From: CALMEH01 sp964548225
GTDB lineage: Bacteria > Acidobacteriota > Blastocatellia > Pyrinomonadales > Pyrinomonadaceae
DNA: 45,227 bases
NCBI GenBank assembly: GCA_964548225.1
Contig: CAZJQP010000031.1
Location: 1-45,227, forward strand
Direction of reading: 5' to 3'
The notes under the pieces were generated by a model that worked only from the letters and a program-made list of their open reading frames with translations, made no database searches and was not told the origin of the DNA. The translations under genes were made by a program, and so were the position numbers. Shown here piece after piece: positions 31,600 to 41,393 of the stretch (position 1 is the first letter of the stretch; each line of letters starts with the position of its first letter).

Positions 31600-34383
31600 C
31601 TATTGCGCGATAAAATCTACATCTGTTATTTCGCTCGACAACGAAATTACTCGTGTCGCAAATTGAAATCGTTTGGAAGCGACGGAAATCGTGTATGTTT
31701 GTCCGACTTCGACGTTGCTGAAACTGTAATAACCGAAAGTGCCGGTTTTGACGGTGCGGGCGTTGCCGTTTGAATCAATCAGCATTACAAAAGCATTGCG
31801 GATTCCGTTGCCTTGCGTAGTGAGAACTCGTCCGCCAACTGTCGTCGTTGCCGCCGTCGGACCTTGCGGTATTAACATTTGGTAATTCGTATCAACCACA
31901 TTCGCTCCCGAAGTTGTGCGAATCACGAAGTAATAAGTTCCGGCAACTGTCGGTGTGCCGGTCAAAGAAACAACCGCCGCCGGACTGAACGAATTTTTCA
32001 TCTCCTCTTTGTCGGAAAGATTAGCCGCAAAAGATGTGGTCAAATTTATCCCCGGCGGGAGTTCACCGCTTTGCAGGAAACAACTTGCCGCGCCGGTGTC
32101 TTGAAAAATATTCTGCGAGTAGTTTTGACCAATATTTCCATTTGGTAATACAGCGACAAAATCTCCGCCGTTAGTTGAACTGTTGAGTTCAACTGCTCCG
32201 ACATCCGCTGTTCCGATTCGATTCGCACCGCGTTGGTCGGCTGCCACGCCGGAATTAGACAACGCCGGATCAATGGCGGGCGAACTTGAAAACAATGCGT
32301 GAGTCGGTGTCAAACCGCCATAGTTGCCGAGCGGCGCAAGTGCGGCGGCGAGCGGGGATGCGCCGATGCCGGTTTGGTCGCCGGTTTGATTAAACGTCGT
32401 GACTGCGCCGACGTTGCCGATAAGGTTATTGCCGTTTGAAACAAATCCGCTGCCGACGACATCGGGCGTTGTCGAATTATTGCAAACCGCCGTGCCGACA
32501 CAGTTGTCCGCAATAATACTATTTTGCGTAGTGATAGTTCCGCCAACTCGGTGAATGCCGCCCGCACTGCCCGCGCCATCGGCTTCGTTATTTGTTATCA
32601 TCGAGCTTAAAATAAAAGCATTGTTGCCCAATAAAATTCCGCCGCCCTGACCAGCGTGGTTGCCGCTGATTGTGGAATTAATGATTCTTATGGTGCCGGA
32701 ATTTGAGAAAATTCCGCCGCCCTGCAACGCACTGTTGCCGCTGATAGTGCTGTTGTAAATATTAAAACCGGAGCCTTCGTTTTCAATCCCGCCGCCGCCG
32801 GGAGAAAATCCCGCATTGATGCCTGTTATATGAACAAACCTGAGCGAGACCAGATTACCGATATTGCGAATGCCGCCGCCGTCGGAAGATGTGATATTGC
32901 CGCTGGTAATGGTCATACCGGAAAAGTTGGCATTTGCCCCGCTGCCACCGCCCGCCGGAAAACTTACAAAAAAAACTCGGCTACCGGCGACGAGATTGCG
33001 AATCGTCAAGGTGGCGGGAGTTGTTCCGACGAGCGAGATGTTTTTATCAATCGTTATTTGCCCGCCCGATAAATTGATTTCGCGGCTCGTAGTTAACGGA
33101 AACATCGAATTGCCGAAAACGTCGGGGTCGAAAATGACGTAGGCACCTGCCGGAACAGACGAAAAAGCATCACGCAAACTGCCCTGACCGCTATTTTGAA
33201 GATTTGAAACATATGGCAGATATTCAAATGCGCCGATGTCGGAGTTGTTGCCGTTGGATGTCGGCGCAATCGCGGAATCGTTAAAGGGACGCGCTAATCC
33301 GCGAGCATCAGTAGCGACGATCGAAGAAACGGCAGAGGCATCCGAACCTTTATCAATCGCCGGTGAAGCCACGGGAAAACGTCGCAAAGCGTGCGTCGGA
33401 ACACCTCCGCCGTAGTTGCCTAGCGGAAACAGCAACGGGTCGAGCGGAGTTGCACCGTTGCCGGTTTGGTCGCCGGTTTGGTTAAATGTCGTGACCGCAC
33501 CGACGTTGCCGATAAGATTATTGCCGTTTGAAACGAAATTTCCGAATGGCGGATTTCCGCTCACGTCAGGCGTTGTCGAATTAGAACAAAGCGCATTAAC
33601 AGTGCGGGTGCAATTTCCCGCAATGATGCTGTTTCGCACCGTAACCTGAATACTGTCCACACCAACCCCGCCGGTGCCGCCGCTCGTTTCGTTGTCCGTA
33701 ATCGTCGAATTCAGAATTAACACACTTGTGCCGAAAGCCCCAACACCGCCGATGCCGCCGCTGACAGCACGATTGCCGCTAATCGTCGAGTTGATAATTC
33801 TGAGGGTGCCGGCGTTCAGGATGCCGCCTGCACCGCTGCTATCGTTGAGAGTATTGTTGCTGATAGTGCTGTTATGCACGTTTAGTGTCCCGATGTTGCG
33901 AATGCCTGCACAAAAAGCGGTGGATGTATTGCCGGTAACATTGACGGAAAGAAGCGTCAATGTCGCCGGACTGAGATTAAGTATTGCGCCGCCTGTGCTA
34001 CCGGTAAGACTAGTGCCGGTAATGGTCATACCGGATAGGTTGACATTGCCCGAACTGACCTGAAAAACGCGGTTGCGGAATGCTTTCACGGTCAGTAAAT
34101 CGGCTCCCTTGCCGGTAATCGTCAAATTTTTGTTAATCGTGATTTCGGAAGTCGTATTAATCACTGTCGGCACATCGAATGCCGGCGAGGCAAAAACAAT
34201 CGTATCGCCTGCCGCCGCGTCTGCGATTGCCTGACGCAAACTTCCGGCTCCGCTGTCAGAGGTATTTGTTACCGTCAAGAACGATCCTTGCGCCGTGTTC
34301 CCCAGTGCGCCGATTATAAGAGTGGTGGCGATTGTGATAATAATTGTCGAAATTGTGTTTTGGTTTATTGATTTCTTTTTCAT
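31600..34383 (-). CDS. Secreted beta-helix protein with Ig-like and regulatory-like domains (927 aa)
   Basis: A paralogue of the other two CSLREA proteins. Signal-anchor at about 11-32 (ISTIIITIATTLIIGALGNT). The CSLREA position reads GAGSLRQAIADAAAGDTIVF, a variant lacking the cysteines. Two beta-helix blocks follow; both contain VSNGNNLIGNVGAVTTFNQT plus GDQTG, and the DNA of these stretches (near 32375-32450 and 33460-33540) is nearly identical, so the protein grew by internal duplication. Before the C-terminus comes an Ig-like stretch (SGELPPGINLTTSF ... LTGTPTVAGTYYFVIRT). The last 85 residues are the same regulatory-like domain as in the neighbours (GIRNAFVMLIDSNGNARTVK). Likely extracellular. 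Confidence 0.87.
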   Translation of the reverse strand: MKKKSINQNTISTIIITIATTLIIGALGNTAQGSFLTVTNTSDSGAGSLRQAIADAAAGDTIVFASPAFDVPTVINTTSEITINKNLTITGKGADLLTVKAFRNRVFQVSSGNVNLSGMTITGTSLTGSTGGAILNLSPATLTLLSVNVTGNTSTAFCAGIRNIGTLNVHNSTISNNTLNDSSGAGGILNAGTLRIINSTISGNRAVSGGIGGVGAFGTSVLILNSTITDNETSGGTGGVGVDSIQVTVRNSIIAGNCTRTVNALCSNSTTPDVSGNPPFGNFVSNGNNLIGNVGAVTTFNQTGDQTGNGATPLDPLLFPLGNYGGGVPTHALRRFPVASPAIDKGSDASAVSSIVATDARGLARPFNDSAIAPTSNGNNSDIGAFEYLPYVSNLQNSGQGSLRDAFSSVPAGAYVIFDPDVFGNSMFPLTTSREINLSGGQITIDKNISLVGTTPATLTIRNLVAGSRVFFVSFPAGGGSGANANFSGMTITSGNITSSDGGGIRNIGNLVSLRFVHITGINAGFSPGGGGIENEGSGFNIYNSTISGNSALQGGGIFSNSGTIRIINSTISGNHAGQGGGILLGNNAFILSSMITNNEADGAGSAGGIHRVGGTITTQNSIIADNCVGTAVCNNSTTPDVVGSGFVSNGNNLIGNVGAVTTFNQTGDQTGIGASPLAAALAPLGNYGGLTPTHALFSSSPAIDPALSNSGVAADQRGANRIGTADVGAVELNSSTNGGDFVAVLPNGNIGQNYSQNIFQDTGAASCFLQSGELPPGINLTTSFAANLSDKEEMKNSFSPAAVVSLTGTPTVAGTYYFVIRTTSGANVVDTNYQMLIPQGPTAATTTVGGRVLTTQGNGIRNAFVMLIDSNGNARTVKTGTFGYYSFSNVEVGQTYTISVASKRFQFATRVISLSSEITDVDFIAQ

Positions 34384-34481
34384 TATTAAAAAGGTTCTTT
34401 TGTTCTAATTTTTTTGCCGCTTTGATTTGTAATGATTTAAACTTTCTTCCATAGCCTCTTAAGTATGGTTTTCAGATTTAA

Positions 34482-34502
34482 TGGCGAAGTCTTTATTCGC
34501 CA
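34482..34502 (-). terminator. Short hairpin after the 600-aa CSLREA gene
   Basis: TGGCGAA (34482-34488) and TTCGCCA (34496-34502) form a 7-bp stem just downstream of the stop codon at 34508. There is no clear T-run, so it may only weakly terminate. Confidence 0.4.
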
Positions 34503-34507
34503 GCTGC

Positions 34508-36310
34508 TTACTGTGCGATAAAATCCAAATTAGTCATTTCGCCCGAAACTGAAATAACTTGCGTTACAAATTCAAATCGTTTGGAAGCGACCACAATCGT
34601 GTATGTATTTCCAACGGTGATGTTATTGAAACTGTAATAACCGAAAGTTCCGGTTTTGACGGCTTGTGCATTGCCGTTTGAATCAATCAGCATTACAAAA
34701 ACGTTGCGGATTCCGTTGCCTTGTGCGGTCATTACCCGTCCGCTGAGGCTGACGGTGGCGGAAAGCGGTCCGAGTGCTTCAAATGCGCCGATGTCGGTGT
34801 TATCGCCGACTAATGCGAAAGGCGCAGACGGATGATCAATGGTTCGCATTTGTCCGCGTTGGTCGGTGGTTAAGGAAAACGAATTTCCCGCGTCAATCGC
34901 CGGACTGACGACGGGCGAAACTTGAAGCCGATGCGTCTGCGTTGGTCCGCCGTAATTGTTGAGCGGGTCGAGACGCGGATTTATCGGCGATGCGCCTGTT
35001 CCCGTCTGGTCGCCGATTGCGCCGAATCCGGTTGCCGTGCCGACGTTACCGATAAGATTGTAGCCCGAAGAGATAAACGAACCTGTAACATCAGGGTTAG
35101 TCGTGTTATTGACATTTCCGGCAATAATTGTGCTGCGAACAGTTACCGAACCGCCGCCCCGAACACCGCTTGCGCCGGTTACTTCGGTTGTCGTGTTGTT
35201 GGTTACAGTTGAGTTTGTCAATAAATCGCTGACCAAAGAAATCAATTCAAGTCCGCCTCCAAAGCGTCCCGTGTTTCCTGAAATGGTAGAATTGCTGATG
35301 GTCGAAGTTAATCCGCCAACCACAATTCCGCCTCGATTACTTCCGCTAATTGTTGAACTGTTTATCGTTACAGACGAATCGCCATCGGCAAACACACCAC
35401 CACCCGTGCCGCCCGGACCGCTCAAAAGATTATTGCTGAGAGTCGAGTTGTTAATTGTCAGAGAACACGGATCGGGAGAAATACAAGTTCTTCCGTGAGT
35501 TACACCGGCACCGCTCTGAACCGCCGAATTATTTGAAATATTTGAATTGTTGACAGTTAAAATTCCTCGTTCAATACTGATGCCGCCGCCGACATTTCCT
35601 GCCTGATTAGACACGATAGTAGAATTCGTAATCGTGGCTGTTCCCGTATCTAATTCAACTCCGCCACCGTGTCCGTTGACACTCGGACAAGTATTGTTGG
35701 AAATAGTCGAATTGGTAATTGATAATGTCCCGACACTGTGATAAATTCCGCCGCCGACTGAGAGGACAGCGGTATTGTTTCTGACGACACTGTTCGAAAT
35801 TGTTAAGTTTGAACTGCTGAAAATTCCGCCGCCGCTGCCATTGGCTGAATTCGTATCAACATCAACATTGGTCAAAGTCAGCGAACCGCTACTGCGAATG
35901 CCACCGCCGCTCGTCGGAGAAGTTGCATTGCCGCCCGTGATTTTCATTCCCGAAATCGAAACCGTTGTTCCGGCATTGATTAGAAAAACGCGGCTGGTAT
36001 TATTCCCGCTTACAGTCAGCAGATTTTCGCCCGCACCGGTAATCGTCAAATTTACGCCGATGGTTAATTGAGTTCCGCCGAGCGTGATTGTTTGCGCTGA
36101 ACTGAAAAGCGGTGAAAAAACAACCGTGTCGCCCGAAATCGCCGCGCCGATGGCTTCGCGCAAACTGCAATCGGCATCGCACACGCCGTCGTTCGTGTCG
36201 GCGGTTTTCGTAACCGTCAAAGTCGCCGCCGAAACCATTGAAACCGTCAAAATCAAAAAACAAACTGCCAAACCGCACAAATTTTTACCCAAAACCCTCA
36301 TTCGATACAT
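34508..36310 (-). CDS. Secreted CSLREA-domain beta-helix protein (600 aa)
   Basis: The shortest of the three paralogues, with a single beta-helix. Signal peptide at about 8-28 (GKNLCGLAVCFLILTVSMVSA), then CDADCSLREAIGAAISGDTV (about 43-62). About fifteen strand ladders with NSTISNN/SGN phrases follow, closing with LDPLNNYGGPTQTHRLQ and GDNTDIGAFEAL. The regulatory-like C-terminus (GIRNVFVMLIDSNGNAQAVK, FGYYSFNNITVGNTYTIVV) is close to that of the 927-aa neighbour. AGAGGAG upstream supports the ATG at 36310. Surface or secreted location is inferred. Confidence 0.88.
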   Translation of the reverse strand: MYRMRVLGKNLCGLAVCFLILTVSMVSAATLTVTKTADTNDGVCDADCSLREAIGAAISGDTVVFSPLFSSAQTITLGGTQLTIGVNLTITGAGENLLTVSGNNTSRVFLINAGTTVSISGMKITGGNATSPTSGGGIRSSGSLTLTNVDVDTNSANGSGGGIFSSSNLTISNSVVRNNTAVLSVGGGIYHSVGTLSITNSTISNNTCPSVNGHGGGVELDTGTATITNSTIVSNQAGNVGGGISIERGILTVNNSNISNNSAVQSGAGVTHGRTCISPDPCSLTINNSTLSNNLLSGPGGTGGGVFADGDSSVTINSSTISGSNRGGIVVGGLTSTISNSTISGNTGRFGGGLELISLVSDLLTNSTVTNNTTTEVTGASGVRGGGSVTVRSTIIAGNVNNTTNPDVTGSFISSGYNLIGNVGTATGFGAIGDQTGTGASPINPRLDPLNNYGGPTQTHRLQVSPVVSPAIDAGNSFSLTTDQRGQMRTIDHPSAPFALVGDNTDIGAFEALGPLSATVSLSGRVMTAQGNGIRNVFVMLIDSNGNAQAVKTGTFGYYSFNNITVGNTYTIVVASKRFEFVTQVISVSGEMTNLDFIAQ

Positions 36311-36327
36311 TTTTTTCTCCTCTCAAT

Positions 36328-36684
36328 TTATTGCTCCGAAAAAAGCATTTTTTTCAAAAGATACAAATCGTCTTTGACCAAATATTTCACCGCTCCGGCT
36401 TCTTTTGCGGATTGGCGATAACTTTGGTCGTCGAAATTTGTAACAATCATAATTTTTGCCTTCGGAAATTCTTTGCAGATGCTTCGCGTTGCCGCAATTC
36501 CATCTATTTTGCCGAGATTGATGTCCATCAAAACCCAATCCGGCTGAAGATTTTTGTATTCAAAAATCGCCTGTTCGCCGTTGTCGCAGTCGAAAACCTC
36601 GTCGGCAAACCGTTCGACAAGACTGCGAATCATCCGACGCATCAGCGCATTATCTTCAACTATCAGGATTTTCATAGCGTTCAT
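36328..36684 (-). CDS. Stand-alone response regulator receiver (REC) protein
   Basis: A 118-residue single-domain receiver. Seen: acidic pocket E10-D11 in ILIVEDNALMRRMIR, phosphorylation site D54 in WVLMDINLGKIDGI, T in IMIVTNFDD, and lysine in VKYLVKDDLYLLKKML. No output domain. It may act through protein contact, for example with the kinase encoded about 1 kb upstream. A start at the second ATG (36675, MKILIVED) is equally possible. It ends 17 bp before the CSLREA gene's start, so the two may share a transcript. Confidence 0.87.
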   Translation of the reverse strand: MNAMKILIVEDNALMRRMIRSLVERFADEVFDCDNGEQAIFEYKNLQPDWVLMDINLGKIDGIAATRSICKEFPKAKIMIVTNFDDQSYRQSAKEAGAVKYLVKDDLYLLKKMLFSEQ

Positions 36685-36863
36685 CTGCGTTTCGGTAAAG
36701 AGAAAATGACAAGATTTTAAGTCTAGCAGTGGTAAAAGAAGAAGAAGCTAAAACACCTCAAAATTCATCAGTTTTCTCTTTACGATTGTTATAATGCCTC
36801 GACGGAATCGGTTTGTGAATCGCCTTTTGGAGTGAATTTTTATACCTACTTGGTGGTATTTTT

Positions 36864-37001
36864 GACTGGAGCGTAAGCGGCTCGCTTGCCTGAGCGCAGA
36901 GCGCGAAAAAAGTGTTTGCATAAATTCAAGTTGAATTTATGCAAACACTTTTACACCGCTGAAAAACGCGGCGTTGCAAGCGAGCCGCTTGCGCTCCAGT
37001 C
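36864..37001. repeat. Palindromic element (GACTGGAGCG family, copy 1)
   Basis: The 26-base arms (36864-36889 and 36976-37001) are inverted copies with one G-T-tolerated difference; each arm has a hairpin such as GCAAGCG-AGC-CGCTTGC. The centre is a perfect 22-bp stem (36908-36929 with 36931-36952). The right half shares CACCGCTGAAAAACGCGGCG with the element at 45036-45221, so both are one family. It abuts the 3' end of the LuxR-type regulator gene and may serve as its terminator. The rest of the 36685-37002 gap shows nothing else I can name except an isolated TATAAT at 36790-36795. Confidence 0.88.
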
Positions 37002-37002
37002 T

Positions 37003-37641
37003 TTAAAGGGAATTTTTATGTTCCAGAGCAAATTTCATTAATGCGTGATTGCCTTCGAGATTGAGTTTGAGACAGATATTTTTGCGGTGCGTTTTAACGG
37101 TGTGTGGGCTAATGAATAATTCTTCGGCGATTTGATTGCTGGTTTTGTATTCGGAAATAAGTTTGAGAATGTTCTTTTCCGACGGCGTAAGTTGTTCTAT
37201 TCCATTGTTTGCGGCTTTTTCGCGTTTTTGAAAAAGATATGAAGTTACTGCCGGACTTAAATAATTTTGTCCGGCAAAAACGGCGCGAATCGCTTGCACG
37301 ATGTCCGTAACGGTGCTGTCTTTCAAAACGTAGCCTTGCGCTCCTTGTTTCATCGCTTCGTTAAAAAATTCTTCCTCGCAATGCACGGTGAGCATAATCG
37401 CGGCGGGCAATTTTTCGATTTCGCGTAAGTTTCGCAAAACGTCGAAACCGTTTCCGTTCGGCATATCAACATCAAGAATGACGACTTCGGGCTGTAATTC
37501 GGTAATAATTTGCAAGGCTTCCGCGCCGTTTCCGGCTTCGGCGACAACTTTCAAATCCGATTGGCGTTCGATTGTCATTCGCAAACCTTGCCGCACAATC
37601 GGATGGTCATCAGCGATGACGATTTTAATTTCACTTCTCAT
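37003..37641 (-). CDS. NarL/FixJ-type response regulator
   Basis: A 212-residue DNA-binding regulator. The receiver domain (about 5-120) has DDHPIVRQGL and phosphorylation site D57 in EVVILDVDMPNGNGFDVLR, with K in GYVLKDSTVTDIVQAI. The C-terminal LuxR-type helix-turn-helix (about 148-205) reads LTPSEKNILKLISEYKTSNQ, then IAEELFISPHTVKTHRKNI. It starts 3 bp after the stop of the histidine kinase gene, so it is the cognate regulator in a two-gene operon. Its targets are not shown by the sequence. Confidence 0.93.
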   Translation of the reverse strand: MRSEIKIVIADDHPIVRQGLRMTIERQSDLKVVAEAGNGAEALQIITELQPEVVILDVDMPNGNGFDVLRNLREIEKLPAAIMLTVHCEEEFFNEAMKQGAQGYVLKDSTVTDIVQAIRAVFAGQNYLSPAVTSYLFQKREKAANNGIEQLTPSEKNILKLISEYKTSNQIAEELFISPHTVKTHRKNICLKLNLEGNHALMKFALEHKNSL

Positions 37642-37644
37642 ATT

Positions 37645-40600
37645 TTATTCCGAAACTTCAATTTGCAAAGAAATTTTTGTTCCCTTCGCGGGAGCGGAAA
37701 CAATTTCCGGCAAACAGCCCAAAATGCGGGCGCGTTCGGTAATACTTGTGATGCCGAAACCTGCTTTGTTTTCAGCATTTTGCACATTTTTTGAAGCAAT
37801 GTCAAAACCTTCGCCATTGTCTTTAATTTCAACTTTGATAATATTTGCCGCTTTTTTGATTTTGACCTGCGCCTCGGACGCTTTTGAGTGTTTGACAATA
37901 TTGTTCAAGCATTCCTGAATAATGCGGTAAAGATTGATTTCTTTTTCGACCGAAAGCAAGCCGTCAATATCGTCCAAAACCGCTTCAACACTAAGTTCGG
38001 ACGAATTTATTTTTCTGACCAAACCTTCAATCGCCTTGGTCAAACCCAAACGGTCAATCTGAAACGGGCGCAGATTATGCGCGATTTCGCGGACTTCCGA
38101 AAGCGAATGCGTCGCGGCTTCGGCAATTTCTTCCATCTGCTCGAAAGCGTTTTCGGTATCATCGGGCGAAGTCAGACTGAGCATTGCGCGGTTTCTGATA
38201 ATGACCAAATTTTGACTCAAAGAATCGTGCAATTCGCCCGCAATGCGTTTGCGTTCGTGTTCCTGCAATTCAATCAAACGCCGCGAAAATTCTTCCTGTT
38301 TGCGCTTTTCGAGCTTGAGATTTGAAACGCGCAGACGATAAATGCCGAAAACTATCAGACAAAACACCAAAACCACTAAAATATTAAACCACCAAGTTCG
38401 ATAAAACGGCGGTAAAACCTTAATTTTTATAGACTTTCCCGATTCATTCCAAACTCCGTCACTGTTTGAAGCAATCACCGTAAATTCATATTCGCCCGGC
38501 GGCAAATACGAAAAATAAGCCGTCCGCCGCGTGCCGACGTTTATCCATTCATCACTCAAACCTTTCATTTGATACTTGAATTGAAGCTGTTCGGGCTTTG
38601 TAAAACCGAGCGCGGTGTAGTTAATTTCGAGATTTTCTTCGCCCGGTTTTATTTCAATCGGACGGCGCAAATCGAGCAAATTTCTTTCCGACAAAACTTC
38701 TTCGATAAAAGTCGGCGGCGCAAAATCGGTCGGCGGCGGCGGTGTGATGCGAATGTAGCCGTTGACCATCGGAAACCAAAAATGTCCGTCGCGTGTGCGC
38801 CAACCGGCGGGACTTCCGCCCGTTCCTTCGGCGATTTCCAAGCCGTCGCCCGTGCCGAACGAACGGCAGTTGACGGTTTTCCGCTTTCCGTCGGCAACTT
38901 CGTTTAATTCCGTCCGCGAAACGACGAAAATTCCCCGATTTCCCAACATCCAAAAATTGTCTTTTTCGTCAACAATTATCCGCGAAACAACATCGTCAAA
39001 AAGTCCGTCTTGCATTGTAACGTGCGTCAATTTGCCGTCTTTCAAACGATTCAACCCGCCGCCGTAAGTTCCAATCCAGAGCGCACCGTTTTGGTCTTCG
39101 TAAAGCGCGCGAACATTGTTGTCGGTCAAGCCTTCGGCGGTCGTGTAATTCGTAAAAACATCATTCTCGAAACGCACCAAACCGCCGTAAGTTCCGAGCC
39201 AAATTGCGCCGCGACGGTCTTCAAAAATCGTCTGAATTCTTTCGCAGTTCAATCCGTCTTTTTCGGTAAAAAGGCGCATTTCGCCATTTTGTCGGCGAAT
39301 CAAACTGTTTCCCTGCGTTATTCCAAACCACTCCGTGCCGCTTCGATCTTCAAATATCGCGTTGACATAAAAAGACTTAACGCCGAGTAAAGATATAAAT
39401 TCACTGCTTCGGTCGGTAAATTTGCCGTCGCGGTAACTAATCAAACCGTCCCACGTTCCGGCTAAAATTTCACCGTCTTTTTTTTCATAAAGCGCGGTGA
39501 AAGCCACGCCTCCGACCGATTTATGAGCGGGAATGAATCGTCCCTTTTCAAATTTCAGCAAATCGTAGGAAGTCGCCCAAATATTTCCGTGGCGGTCTTC
39601 CAAAATCGAACTTGCGGCATTTTTTGTAACGCCCTGTTTTTCGCCGAAGTATTTGATAATCGGAGTTTTAAAGCGAATCAAACCGTCGCCGTAAGTTCCG
39701 AGCCAGAAGTTTCCTTCAGCGTCTTTGATGATTTTCCGCATATTGAAACTATTTTCTTTAAGCGTGCCGATTTCAATCCATTTGCCGTTTTCGCGGCGGG
39801 CAATTCGATTATTGACCAAAGCCGTTAATTCGCCGTCCGAATTTTCGACGAGCAAACTTCTCTGCGCGACATTCGGCGTGTCGTCGGGCGCGTCGCGGAC
39901 AAATTTTTCGCCGTCAAAACGCGCCGTTCCGTTAATCGTCGCCGCCCAAATCACGCCGTTTTTATCGGCTCTGATGCCGAACAAAAAGACATTTCGCGGT
40001 TCAAACACGAGATTTTTGACAAACGGAAAATCGGTTTCGAGCGTAAATTTCTTGAATTCGCCGTTTTGATAGCGAAGAATCGCGTGATGTGTGTAAAACC
40101 AAATATCACCGCTTGCGTCTTCGGCAATTCCGAGCATCGAAAAGGCTTCGTTGTTGGGCGACGGAAAGGAAAAAACATCTTTGCGTGTGTAGCCGTTTTC
40201 ATCAAACGCATATCGAATGACGGTTGTCTGCGTGTCGTTCGCCCAAAGAAAACCTTTGCTGTCAACAAATAAACAAAAAGTCGTGGTTGTAATATTCGAG
40301 TCTGTTTTGCGATCAAACGGAAAAAATTGTCCGTTCATATAACGCAAAATTTGTCCGTTTTCCGTGCCAATCCAAAGAATTCCGTGGCGGTCTTCATAAA
40401 GCGAAACGATGCGCTGGCTCGTCAAAGCCGGAACATTTAAGGTATTGAAAATGGTAAATTTAACGCCGTCAAAACGGACAAGTCCGCCGAATGTTCCAAG
40501 CCAGATATAACCGTCGCGGGTTTGCACGACGCTCGCAATTGAGTTTTGCGGCAAACCTTGCGCGGTTGTCCAAGTCGTCTGCTGAAAAAAATCGGCGGAA

Positions 40601-40680
40601 GGATTTGCAAGCGCGGAAATATTTATACATCCGAATAAAACAATGAACCACAGATTTTTTAGAAAATTTCCAAGCCGCAT
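37645..40680 (-). CDS. Two-component sensor histidine kinase with beta-propeller and Y_Y_Y domains
   Basis: A 1011-residue membrane sensor. Signal peptide at about 1-25. The periplasmic part (about 30-690) is built of two-component propeller (Reg_prop) repeats such as GAIWLGTYGGLVRF and GALWIGTYGGGLNRL, forming probably two seven-bladed propellers. A Y_Y_Y domain (about 695-770; LQFKYQMKGLSDEWINVG) precedes one membrane segment (TWWFNILVVLVFCLIVFGIY). The cytosolic end has a HisKA_3 dimerisation helix with the phosphoacceptor H818 in RIAGELHDSLSQNL and an ATPase domain with DNGEGFDI and AGFGITSITERARIL. Such hybrid-like sensors often respond to polysaccharide breakdown products. The partner regulator follows directly. 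Confidence 0.93.
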   Translation of the reverse strand: MRLGNFLKNLWFIVLFGCINISALANPSADFFQQTTWTTAQGLPQNSIASVVQTRDGYIWLGTFGGLVRFDGVKFTIFNTLNVPALTSQRIVSLYEDRHGILWIGTENGQILRYMNGQFFPFDRKTDSNITTTTFCLFVDSKGFLWANDTQTTVIRYAFDENGYTRKDVFSFPSPNNEAFSMLGIAEDASGDIWFYTHHAILRYQNGEFKKFTLETDFPFVKNLVFEPRNVFLFGIRADKNGVIWAATINGTARFDGEKFVRDAPDDTPNVAQRSLLVENSDGELTALVNNRIARRENGKWIEIGTLKENSFNMRKIIKDAEGNFWLGTYGDGLIRFKTPIIKYFGEKQGVTKNAASSILEDRHGNIWATSYDLLKFEKGRFIPAHKSVGGVAFTALYEKKDGEILAGTWDGLISYRDGKFTDRSSEFISLLGVKSFYVNAIFEDRSGTEWFGITQGNSLIRRQNGEMRLFTEKDGLNCERIQTIFEDRRGAIWLGTYGGLVRFENDVFTNYTTAEGLTDNNVRALYEDQNGALWIGTYGGGLNRLKDGKLTHVTMQDGLFDDVVSRIIVDEKDNFWMLGNRGIFVVSRTELNEVADGKRKTVNCRSFGTGDGLEIAEGTGGSPAGWRTRDGHFWFPMVNGYIRITPPPPTDFAPPTFIEEVLSERNLLDLRRPIEIKPGEENLEINYTALGFTKPEQLQFKYQMKGLSDEWINVGTRRTAYFSYLPPGEYEFTVIASNSDGVWNESGKSIKIKVLPPFYRTWWFNILVVLVFCLIVFGIYRLRVSNLKLEKRKQEEFSRRLIELQEHERKRIAGELHDSLSQNLVIIRNRAMLSLTSPDDTENAFEQMEEIAEAATHSLSEVREIAHNLRPFQIDRLGLTKAIEGLVRKINSSELSVEAVLDDIDGLLSVEKEINLYRIIQECLNNIVKHSKASEAQVKIKKAANIIKVEIKDNGEGFDIASKNVQNAENKAGFGITSITERARILGCLPEIVSAPAKGTKISLQIEVSE

Positions 40681-40766
40681 AAATTAAAATAAAATTCGTG
40701 CATCAATGGTAAAGAAGCAGACGAAATAAAGCAAATTTTCCGCTTTGTGATAGAATTTCATTTTTT

Positions 40767-41393
40767 ATGCCGAGAGTCAGAGTTCATCAACACGTTAATC
40801 CGCTTGCGCCTTATTTTCGATTTACGCCGAAACCGATTGAAATTGAAGAGGTTTTTGCAAATCCCGACTTGCCTTTGTTTTTGGATTTGGGCTGTGCGCG
40901 TGGGAAGTTTTTGCTGAAAATGGCGCAGATTTTTCCCGAACAAAATTTTATCGGCGTGGAGATTCGAGAAGTGCTGGTTACGGAAGCAAATCGGGTTGCG
41001 AAGAAAGCGAATTTAACGAATTTGCATTATGAATTTTGCAACGCGATGGTTGCGCTCGACAAATTGTTGGAAAAATTGCCGGAAAATATTTTGCAAACCG
41101 TAACGATTCAATTTTCCGATCCGTGGTTTAAGAAAAAACACGCGAAACGCCGAATGGTCAATGCAGAATTAGTCGAAACGGTCTTGAAACACCTCGCCGA
41201 TGGTGGAGAAATTTTCGTGCAGACGGATATTGATTTTTTGGCGGAAGAAATGTTTGAACTTTTTCGTGCTAATAAAAATTTGTGCGAAATTGATATTAAC
41301 GAAAATCCATTTCCCATTAAAACCGAGCGCGAAATGGCGGTTGAGGAAAAGAATCTGCCTATTTATCGGAAAGTCTTCAAAGTGAAAAAGTGA
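40767..41393 (+). CDS. trmB: tRNA (guanine-N7-)-methyltransferase
   Basis: TrmB methylates G46 of tRNA using S-adenosylmethionine. The 208-residue protein has the SAM-binding FLDLGCARGKFLLKMA (about 38-53), FIGVEIREVLVTEA, and the family hallmark FSDPWFKKKHAKRRMV (about 112-127) with DIDFLAEEMFE and NPFPIKTEREM in the C-terminal part. All catalytic regions are present. TAGAAT at 40751-40756 is a possible -10 box 10 bp before the ATG. Its stop codon is the first base triplet of a terminator stem. Expected to be cytosolic. Confidence 0.95.
   Translation: MPRVRVHQHVNPLAPYFRFTPKPIEIEEVFANPDLPLFLDLGCARGKFLLKMAQIFPEQNFIGVEIREVLVTEANRVAKKANLTNLHYEFCNAMVALDKLLEKLPENILQTVTIQFSDPWFKKKHAKRRMVNAELVETVLKHLADGGEIFVQTDIDFLAEEMFELFRANKNLCEIDINENPFPIKTEREMAVEEKNLPIYRKVFKVKK

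Noticed and set aside
36685..36863. tRNA or small RNA gene between the two response regulators
   Set aside because: No cloverleaf arms or CCA end; only an isolated TATAAT and then the palindromic element.
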